Shown here in pieces: positions 15,085 to 22,142 of a stretch of DNA of 24,602 nucleotides (positions are counted from its first letter, which is position 1; every line of letters starts with the position of its first letter). The position numbers and the translations under genes were made by a program. This stretch comes from FEN-1297 sp964498065. Its GTDB lineage: Bacteria > Bacteroidota > Ignavibacteria > Ignavibacteriales > Ignavibacteriaceae. The stretch lies in NCBI GenBank assembly GCA_964498065.1, contig CAZCFZ010000056.1, positions 1 through 24,602 on the forward strand, read 5' to 3'. The notes below the pieces were generated by a model. It made no database searches. It saw nothing but the letters and a program-made list of their open reading frames with translations, and was not told where the DNA came from.

Positions 15085-16632
15085 TTAATTAAAATCCGGG
15101 ATCGGCACCGCAGCAGGCAGGTAACCGGCCGGTTTTCCGAAGACGGTAAATTCAATAATACCAAGGGGCATTGTCTTAGGCCAGTTAGTTATAATTAACC
15201 TAACGAAACGGCATTTAACAGGAGGGATTTCATTAAAAATCGTATTCCGGGATACGATATTATTAGTTTGATCAAGCGCGGTAATGTATTTTTTCCCGTC
15301 CATCGAAACATCTATTCTGTACCGATAAACAAACGATACAGACATCGAAGACGGATTGGGCCGCATTCCGAGACGCCTGTTTCCTCCGTTAAACAGTAAC
15401 CTGACACCGTCAATAGTAAAGAGCTGTACAACATCAAAACGTGTAGCCGGTGAAAGTTCAATAGTAAGAGTAGGCATTGTATCTGTCGGCGCAGGTTCCC
15501 ACCAGGTTCCACTTGAATTATCAACCGCATAAGCAGCATAATGCCCGGGTTGCTCAGAGGAGAAACTTGAAAGAGCATTCATTGCGCGTACCTTATCGAT
15601 AGTCACTGGAATAGATCCGCTGTTTCCTTTTGCGGGATCTTTGACTGCACCCGGTGCCCATTGCGGAGTATCAGTGACTTTCACCGACATGTTACCATCT
15701 TTATTAAAAATTATTCGATCCATACCAATGCGCCGCCCGCCGGGTGGATTCGATAGTACGATTGTATAAAACTGCCAAAGATTTCCATCAGGTCCTTCCA
15801 CAATGCAACCGTGACCGGGACCTGTGACAATACCATCAGTCCTACGAAGCAATGGATTGTTAGAAGCATATATGAACGGCCCCATCGGTGACTTTGCAGT
15901 ATAGTATCCTTCAGCATACGTTTTCCACTGCGTTCCGGAAGCCGAATATTCCAGGTAATATATACCTTTGTGTTTTTGAAGCCACGGCCCTTCAATCCAA
16001 GCGACATCAGTATATTCGTTCATTTCGCCGTAACGCTCCCATACATGTTTGCTGTTGAATCCGAAAAGATGTTTGACCGGTCCGGCAAATCTACTAATAT
16101 CGTTCGGATCAAGAGGGACAACAAATATACCGCTTACGCCGCGCCCCGGGTAATAGAGATAAGGCTTATTATTATCATCAACAAAAATATCCACATCGAA
16201 AGCGCCGTTCCAGCCGCCTTTAACATCAGGAGTGTTTTTCCAATCTCCAATACTGGTATAGGGTCCAAGCGGGTTGTCGGCTTTGTAAACCGGGCTTTCA
16301 TTGCCGCACATATAAAAACTGCCGTTGTATTTCACTACGTCCGGCGCTACCGGAACATTTTTAACAGGCTTGAAAGTCCAGTTCAGCATATCATCTGAAA
16401 CCCAGGCTCCGCCGCCGGTACAAAACATATAATACTTACCTTTATCCCGGATTACGGTTACGTCTCCTGATGCATTGCCGCCCGGTGCTATAATCATCGG
16501 TAGAGGATTACAGTAGCGCGCTGTTTTACCAATCTCCGGTTTTGCTTTGCCGTTTGATTGACCAACTGCAATATTGGAATAATAAAGTAATGCCAGTATG
16601 AATAACAAATTGCTTACTAAATTTTTTTTCAT
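15085..16632 (-). CDS. GH43 glycosidase (arabinofuranosidase/xylosidase type) with C-terminal F5/8C domain
   Basis: The preferred start is ATG 16632 (515 residues). It opens directly on the signal peptide MKKNLVSNLLFILALLYYS and has a purine-rich AAAGAG upstream; a longer reading from 16671 would add 13 polar residues before it. Residues about 38-320 form a five-bladed propeller. Catalytic candidates are Asp57 (NASGDVTV), Asp146 or Asp148 (AFDVDIFVDD) and Glu214 (WIEGPW). The first blade lacks the usual ADP form. Residues 342-505 are an F5/8C discoidin-like domain (AYAVDNSSGTWWEP; YRIDVSMDGKKYITA; RFVRLIITNW), usually sugar-binding. It lies between the GH2 and GH54 genes and probably acts on the same side chains. 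Exact substrate is open. The 223-bp gap downstream of it, before GH54, is very AT-rich and shows no feature I can support. Confidence 0.9.
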   Translation of the reverse strand: MKKNLVSNLLFILALLYYSNIAVGQSNGKAKPEIGKTARYCNPLPMIIAPGGNASGDVTVIRDKGKYYMFCTGGGAWVSDDMLNWTFKPVKNVPVAPDVVKYNGSFYMCGNESPVYKADNPLGPYTSIGDWKNTPDVKGGWNGAFDVDIFVDDNNKPYLYYPGRGVSGIFVVPLDPNDISRFAGPVKHLFGFNSKHVWERYGEMNEYTDVAWIEGPWLQKHKGIYYLEYSASGTQWKTYAEGYYTAKSPMGPFIYASNNPLLRRTDGIVTGPGHGCIVEGPDGNLWQFYTIVLSNPPGGRRIGMDRIIFNKDGNMSVKVTDTPQWAPGAVKDPAKGNSGSIPVTIDKVRAMNALSSFSSEQPGHYAAYAVDNSSGTWWEPAPTDTMPTLTIELSPATRFDVVQLFTIDGVRLLFNGGNRRLGMRPNPSSMSVSFVYRYRIDVSMDGKKYITALDQTNNIVSRNTIFNEIPPVKCRFVRLIITNWPKTMPLGIIEFTVFGKPAGYLPAAVPIPDFN

Positions 16633-16695
16633 ATATTTTTCTCTTTGAAAAAGCTGACCTAATGTTATCAAAAAATAGGTCCGATATTTTATTTG

Positions 16696-19575
16696 TTACT
16701 TTTTTGTTTTTATTGTAACTCCAGATTCATTTAAACCATCCGAGTTTGCGGTAATATTTATTTCTCCGTTTTTATCTGTTGACTGAATTATTACAAGAGC
16801 TAAACCATGGAATGCTTTTCGTTCATTAGATTTAAAATATTCATGACTAATAGGATTACCATTACCAACGCCGGCAATAGTGCCCTCACCTTTGACATTA
16901 AATTTAATAAGATTATCAGCATTGGGACAAATTCGGCCTTCATTGTCCGCAACTTCAACCTTAACATAAGAAAGATCTTTTCCGTCAGCATTGATTTCTT
17001 TTCTATCCGGAATCAATATTATTTTTGCCGGACTGCCTGCAGTTTGTACCTCATCGGTACAGACTATTTTTCCATTGTTTCTTGCAACTGCTTTTAATGT
17101 TCCCGGCGAGTAAGGAACTTCCCATGCTAAATGCAGATCTTTTGTGTCGCTAAATTTCTTTTCACCAAGTGATTTTCCATTTAGAAATAATTCGACGGAT
17201 TCGCAATTGCTGTAACACCAAACCGGAATCTTCATCCCCTCGAAACCTTTCCAATTCCAATGCGGAAGAATATGAACCATTGGTTTCTTTGTCCACTGGC
17301 TTTGATAAAGGTAATAACGGTCTTTAGGAAAGCCGCATAAATCAACAATACCAAAATAAGAACTGACCGAGGGCCAGCTAAACGGCGTTGGTTCTCCGAT
17401 GTAATCAAAGCCTGTCCAGACAAATTCGCCCGCAATCCAAGGCGCGTTTTTTACGGCTTTGAGCGATGCTTCCGCAACGTTGCCCCAGCTTGGCGCATTC
17501 ATGTCGTAAGAAGAACACTGGTTATTTAGTTCCTTTGCTATTTTAAGTGAATCACCTTCCTTAATAAGATTATATACTCCGCGTGTGCTTACGGTTGATG
17601 CGGTTTCGGAACCGAAGAGTTTTGCCTTTCCTTTCAATGTATTGTAAAAAGCCACATTATAATTAATACCAAGCACATCCAGCGGTTTTGAAAAGCCGCT
17701 TTTAACAGCTTCTCCGGGTGTATTGCATGCGGATGTAACCGGCCGGGTCGGATCTTCCTTTTGACAGATGTCTGCAAGACGCTTTGACATTTCATATGCT
17801 TTGGGACTGTCCTGCTCAGGTATTTCGTTGCCTATGCTCCATAGAATTATACTTGGATGATTCCTGTCGCGGAGAATCATATCCGTCAGGTCTCTCTTAT
17901 TCCATTTATCAAAAAATCTTCCGTATCCGTACTTTGTTTTATTCGTTTTCCATTCATCAAATGCCTCGTCCATAACCAGCATCCCCATCCGGTCACATAA
18001 TTCCAGCAGTTCCGGTGCAGGCGGATTGTGGCTTGTACGTATTGCGTTGCAGCCCATGCTCTTCATTATTTCAAGCTCGCGCTGGATTGCTCTTTTGTTC
18101 ACGGCAGTTCCCAGCGGTCCAAGATCATGGTGAAGGCACACGCCGTTGATTTCAACATGTTTGCCGTTTAAGAAAAAGCCCTTGTCTTTGGTAAATTCAA
18201 AAGAACGGATGCCGAAAGGGGTTTTACTATCATCGGTCAAATTATTGTCAACGTAAACTTCGGATTCTGCATGATAAAGTATCGGATTCTTTACCGACCA
18301 CAGTCCCGGTTTCTGAATTTTAATTATCTGTGTAAAAGTACTGATGCCGCCTGTTTCCACTTTTTGAGTTGAACTGCTGCCGCCGACTTTATTTCCTAAC
18401 TCATCTACTAATACGGTTTCAAGTGTTACTCTATGTGAAGAGGAAGATTGATTACGAATATTAGTTTCAATACTAACCGTCGCTTCTTTTTCGGATATTT
18501 CCGGCGTAGTAACATATGTTCCCCAATGTGCTATGTGAACCGGGTTTGTTATTATTAATCTTACATTACGGTATATACCCGCGCCGGAATACCAGCGTGA
18601 ACACGGCTGCTGAACATCAACTCTTACTGCAATAACATTTTTTCCATCACCAAATTTCAGGTGTTTCGTCAATTCATATTGGAAGCTGGAATAACCGTAC
18701 GGCCTGTTGCCGAGGTGAAATCCGTTTATCCAAACGTCGCTGTTCATATACACGCCGTCGAATTCTACAAACACGCGCTTGTCTTTTAAATCATCAGGAA
18801 GTTTAAATGTTTTCCTGTACCAGCCGATGCCTCCGTCTAAGTAGCCTGCGCCGCTTCCGCCCGGACAGCCGGAATCAAAAGGACCATCCAATATTCTTTC
18901 TCCATCGCTATAAATTCCGCCAGACATAATTCCGTCAAATACCCTAACAGCGATGCTATTTTTTTCGCCGTAGTGAATAATTTCGTGAGGAACTTTATAA
19001 TATCGTAGCTGATCCCACGCTGTAGTATAGTTCGGAGGGAATGAACCCATACCGCCGACTTTCACGCCGTTAAAAAAGGTTTCATCGGCATCGTCAATTT
19101 TGCCGACATTAATATAGATGTCTTTCCCCTTTAAATCCGCAGGGATAGTCAATTCACGGCGATACCAGCCATACACGTTATCTTTGGTGTAGTTAGAACT
19201 TTTTTCCCAGGCAGAAGGAAGTTTTACAGTCTGCCAAGAACTATCATCTAAACGGGGATTCTTCCAATGCAGATTATCACCTTCTTTGAATTTCCATTCT
19301 CCATTCACAACATGAATTTCAGGTAAATCTTTATTATTTGTGTCGGATTGGAAATGCCCTTCAATACTCCAGTCATGAGGCAAATTAAGTAATCTCCAAT
19401 TCGAGTCATCGAGCGATGGATTTTGTCCGTCTTTAATATCGCCGAATTTGAAGTGCCACGCTTTATCAAAAGACTGAGTTGTTCTAGAAGACTTGGAAGT
19501 GCCGTAAAATTTTGCAGACAAAACTCCGGCAAGCAGAACTACACTGCTTAGGATAAAGTAAATTTTGATTTTCAT
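16696..19575 (-). CDS. GH2 beta-galactosidase-like enzyme with a second, inserted sugar-binding domain
   Basis: The 959-residue exported enzyme has a signal segment (1-21). It begins as a normal GH2 sugar-binding domain (FDKAWHFKFGDIKDG..., 36-75, ending LPHDWSIEGHF). It is then interrupted by a second jelly-roll (about 84-230: VNGEWKFKEGDN, VYGWYRRELTIP, DDADETFFNGVKVG). The first domain resumes at GCPGGSGAGYLDGGIGWYRKTF (236-257). The immunoglobulin-like domain (about 345-458) and TIM barrel (about 460-765) follow. The acid/base is Glu584 (SIGNEIPE). The nucleophile is Glu657 (FGSETAS), placed by comparison with E. coli LacZ Glu537. DUF4982-like (about 765-845) and GH2 C-terminal (about 848-955) domains complete the usual Bacteroidota beta-galactosidase plan. 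In this locus it probably removes galactose from xyloglucan or arabinoxylan side chains; beta-glucuronidase or other GH2 activity is not excluded. Confidence 0.92.
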   Translation of the reverse strand: MKIKIYFILSSVVLLAGVLSAKFYGTSKSSRTTQSFDKAWHFKFGDIKDGQNPSLDDSNWRLLNLPHDWSIEGHFQSDTNNKDLPEIHVVNGEWKFKEGDNLHWKNPRLDDSSWQTVKLPSAWEKSSNYTKDNVYGWYRRELTIPADLKGKDIYINVGKIDDADETFFNGVKVGGMGSFPPNYTTAWDQLRYYKVPHEIIHYGEKNSIAVRVFDGIMSGGIYSDGERILDGPFDSGCPGGSGAGYLDGGIGWYRKTFKLPDDLKDKRVFVEFDGVYMNSDVWINGFHLGNRPYGYSSFQYELTKHLKFGDGKNVIAVRVDVQQPCSRWYSGAGIYRNVRLIITNPVHIAHWGTYVTTPEISEKEATVSIETNIRNQSSSSHRVTLETVLVDELGNKVGGSSSTQKVETGGISTFTQIIKIQKPGLWSVKNPILYHAESEVYVDNNLTDDSKTPFGIRSFEFTKDKGFFLNGKHVEINGVCLHHDLGPLGTAVNKRAIQRELEIMKSMGCNAIRTSHNPPAPELLELCDRMGMLVMDEAFDEWKTNKTKYGYGRFFDKWNKRDLTDMILRDRNHPSIILWSIGNEIPEQDSPKAYEMSKRLADICQKEDPTRPVTSACNTPGEAVKSGFSKPLDVLGINYNVAFYNTLKGKAKLFGSETASTVSTRGVYNLIKEGDSLKIAKELNNQCSSYDMNAPSWGNVAEASLKAVKNAPWIAGEFVWTGFDYIGEPTPFSWPSVSSYFGIVDLCGFPKDRYYLYQSQWTKKPMVHILPHWNWKGFEGMKIPVWCYSNCESVELFLNGKSLGEKKFSDTKDLHLAWEVPYSPGTLKAVARNNGKIVCTDEVQTAGSPAKIILIPDRKEINADGKDLSYVKVEVADNEGRICPNADNLIKFNVKGEGTIAGVGNGNPISHEYFKSNERKAFHGLALVIIQSTDKNGEINITANSDGLNESGVTIKTKK

Positions 19576-19645
19576 ATAACTACTCTTATTTATTTTCGGT
19601 TAATAATTTCAGAATTTGTTTAAGCTTCATTTTATAATCATGTTT

Positions 19646-21037
19646 TTAATTCGCTTTGAATTTCCAGTAATCAAAATTGAAAAGTTTTTCTCCGGATTTA
19701 CCTTTAAATACAAAATATAAATCGTGAACTCCGGAAGCATTTTTAATCGAAGTCGATTGCTGTTTCCAATTTTTTAAACCGCCTGTTTTCGATACCGGTA
19801 ATAAGCCGATTTTAGTACCGTTAAGACTATCGATACGTAATTCAATCTCGCTCCCATTTAAGGCGCTTGCAACGCTTGCACTAAAACTTGCTGCCCCTTT
19901 ATTTCCAAAATCAACTCCTTTAACTTTTATATAATTGCCATTGTCGATATCTGTAACATAAATACCTTTACTTTTGCTCTTCTCGGTTTTTACACCTGAT
20001 TCCCACGCTATAGTCTCAGCCTCATTTCTGATATAGGGATTTAAAGTACCGATTTGCCGTACTCCTGCTTTTGTCCACCAGGGAAGCTTTTGAATCGTGC
20101 CCTCGGGATTATAACTCATCTTTTCAACACAAATCGAGCGTCTTTCGCGATGAACTTTAGTCAAGGAATAATTAATTGCATAATTAAAACCGAAGACATA
20201 CCAATTACCTTTGTATTCAATAATCCCAGGATGGTTACCCGAAGATCTCTTATCCGGATCCATAATGGTTCCTTTGCATTTCCATGGTCCAGTCGGACTG
20301 CTGCTCATAGCATAGCCGATACCTTCAGGGCAGCATCGCGACGCCCATGCCAGGTAGTAATGGTTGTTATTCTTCCATAACCAGGGACCTTCCGTGTAAG
20401 AGGCTTCCGGGGGAGTTCCGGTAAAGTCGATGGATGCGATTTGAATTTCACCCGATGTAGAAATCATGTCTTCATTCAGCTTCACATAATAACACGGACC
20501 GTTTCCTCCCCAATACAAATAAGCCTGCCCGTCATTATCAATAAACACGGTCGGATCGTAATCGCCGGGGTTGAAACGGGAGATTAGAGGTCTCCCGAGC
20601 GCATCGACAAACGGGCCATAGGGACTATTTGAAACAGCTACACCGATAGCCATCTTTTTCTTATAAATGGTCGGGCAGTATAAATAGAACCTTCCGTTTC
20701 TGGGGATACACTGGGGAGCCCAGGCGCTATGACCGTCAGCCCACTTGAATGTTCTGTAGGGTTCTTTAACCCCGGCAATAATACCGCGGTCGGTCCAATT
20801 TACCATATCGGTTGTAGTATATAGCAGCCAGTTAAACATTTTAAAACTTGTCGCGTCGTCTTCGTCGTGGCTGGTATAGAGAAATACCGTATCGTTGTAA
20901 ACCATCGGCGCCGGATCTGCTGTAAACTTGGTTTGAATTATCGGATTCTGAGCATAACTCTTATTTACCGATGCAATCGCAACAGTTATCAATACACCGA
21001 TGATAAATTTTTGAATCCCTCTTTTTTTAATTCTCAT
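19646..21037 (-). CDS. GH43 arabinofuranosidase/xylosidase with C-terminal CBM6-like module
   Basis: The 463-residue secreted enzyme has a signal peptide ending SYAQ at 30. The GH43 propeller (31-330) shows Asp41 (TADPAP, general base), Asp161 (GDYDPTVFID, pKa modulator) and Glu216 (SYTEGPWLW, acid). This is the pattern of the arabinoxylan arabinofuranohydrolase/XynD-type group. Residues about 336-463 are a CBM6 (RNEAETIAWESG; GNYIKVKGVDFG; LYFVFKG; FNFDYWKF). It is a paralogue of the gene just upstream (21132-22115), sharing the NPII.KFTADPAP opening and blade motifs, and differing by carrying the CBM6. The 94-bp gap between them contains a 16-bp palindrome. Substrate likely arabinose or xylose decorations; not proven. 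Confidence 0.93.
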   Translation of the reverse strand: MRIKKRGIQKFIIGVLITVAIASVNKSYAQNPIIQTKFTADPAPMVYNDTVFLYTSHDEDDATSFKMFNWLLYTTTDMVNWTDRGIIAGVKEPYRTFKWADGHSAWAPQCIPRNGRFYLYCPTIYKKKMAIGVAVSNSPYGPFVDALGRPLISRFNPGDYDPTVFIDNDGQAYLYWGGNGPCYYVKLNEDMISTSGEIQIASIDFTGTPPEASYTEGPWLWKNNNHYYLAWASRCCPEGIGYAMSSSPTGPWKCKGTIMDPDKRSSGNHPGIIEYKGNWYVFGFNYAINYSLTKVHRERRSICVEKMSYNPEGTIQKLPWWTKAGVRQIGTLNPYIRNEAETIAWESGVKTEKSKSKGIYVTDIDNGNYIKVKGVDFGNKGAASFSASVASALNGSEIELRIDSLNGTKIGLLPVSKTGGLKNWKQQSTSIKNASGVHDLYFVFKGKSGEKLFNFDYWKFKAN

Positions 21038-21066
21038 TTTAAATTCTTTCTTGTTTTTTCAGTAAA

Positions 21067-21082
21067 TGATCCTCGAGGATCA
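21067..21082. repeat. Perfect 16-bp palindrome between the two GH43 genes
   Basis: TGATCCTCGAGGATCA is fully symmetric and lies about 30 nt upstream of the second GH43 start. As RNA it would fold into a 6-bp stem with a UCGA loop; as DNA it could be an operator. It has no U-tract, so it is not a normal terminator. Confidence 0.5.
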
Positions 21083-21131
21083 AAGTTAAACAAATCGGTT
21101 TCGTTGTTTTTAAAAACAAATCTAACACCCA

Positions 21132-22115
21132 TTACTCAACAGGGTCTACGCCTTTAGTAGTTTGTACAACTTTTTGTATCGTGCCGTCCGGGTTATAATA
21201 CATATAATCTACACACACAGAACGCCTGTAGTTGCCTCCCGTAGGCAGCGCTCCGTTGTGATAAAAGAAATATGTTTTACCTTTGTAATCAACAATTCCG
21301 GCCTGAGTTGTAGTACTGTTTTGTACCGTATCTTCAATTACTCCTTGGTAAGTCCATGGACCGGTAGCGCTCGGTGCCGTGCAATATTCGATAGTCTCGG
21401 GAAAACGTGCGGCATACACCAGGTAATACATTTTGTTTCTTTTATACAGCCAGGGGCCTTCTGTGTAATTCTTAGGTTTAAATGTTGTAATTGGACCTTC
21501 TATTTCTGTTAAATTGTCTTTCAGCTTCACATATTTGCAGCTCCCGTTACCCCAGTAAAGATAAGCCTGACCGTCATCATCGATGAATACCGTCGGATCA
21601 ATATCATCCCAGCCATACTTCATATCGGTGGTCATTTCATTTACGATAAGCGCCTTGCCTATTGCATCTTTAAAAGGACCATAAGGTTTATCGGATACGG
21701 CCACTCCGATAGCAAATCCTCCTTTGCTGTTCTCGTCTTTTTTATGACCCAAAGCCGCAAACCAATAAAATTTTCCTTTATGATAAATGCATTGTGCAGC
21801 ATAAGCGTCTTTATCAGCCCATGAAAAAGTTTTCGGAGAGAGTACGGCACCGTAATCTTTCCAATGAACCATATCGGTTGTAGAAAAAACATGCCAGTCG
21901 ACCATTTCATAATTCGGAGCGTTAACTGGCGCGACATCGTGCCCCGTATACAAATAAAGCGTATCGTTATATACCAAAGGCGCCGGGTCGGCAGTGAATA
22001 AATGAGTAATGATCGGATTTTGAGCATTGATAACCGAAACCCCGGTAAACACAAAGGACATAATTAGTATTATGTATTTTATTTGAACTAATTTTATTTT
22101 TTTTAAAGTATTCAT
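21132..22115 (-). CDS. GH43 arabinofuranosidase/xylosidase, catalytic domain only
   Basis: The 327-residue secreted enzyme has a signal segment (1-32, ...VINAQ). A single GH43 propeller follows: Asp43 (FTADPAP), Asp173 (DDIDPTVFIDDDG) and Glu219 (NYTEGPWLY). It ends soon after the last blade (YYNPDGTIQKV) with no binding module, unlike its downstream paralogue. AAAGGAG precedes ATG 22115, and the gap to the upstream GH31 stop is only 27 bp, so the two are probably co-transcribed. The pair of GH43 enzymes beside GH31 and GH2 matches the enzyme set described in Bacteroides xyloglucan loci. Confidence 0.92.
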   Translation of the reverse strand: MNTLKKIKLVQIKYIILIMSFVFTGVSVINAQNPIITHLFTADPAPLVYNDTLYLYTGHDVAPVNAPNYEMVDWHVFSTTDMVHWKDYGAVLSPKTFSWADKDAYAAQCIYHKGKFYWFAALGHKKDENSKGGFAIGVAVSDKPYGPFKDAIGKALIVNEMTTDMKYGWDDIDPTVFIDDDGQAYLYWGNGSCKYVKLKDNLTEIEGPITTFKPKNYTEGPWLYKRNKMYYLVYAARFPETIEYCTAPSATGPWTYQGVIEDTVQNSTTTQAGIVDYKGKTYFFYHNGALPTGGNYRRSVCVDYMYYNPDGTIQKVVQTTKGVDPVE

Positions 22116-22142
22116 ATAAATAACTCCTTTTATTTTTTTCCG

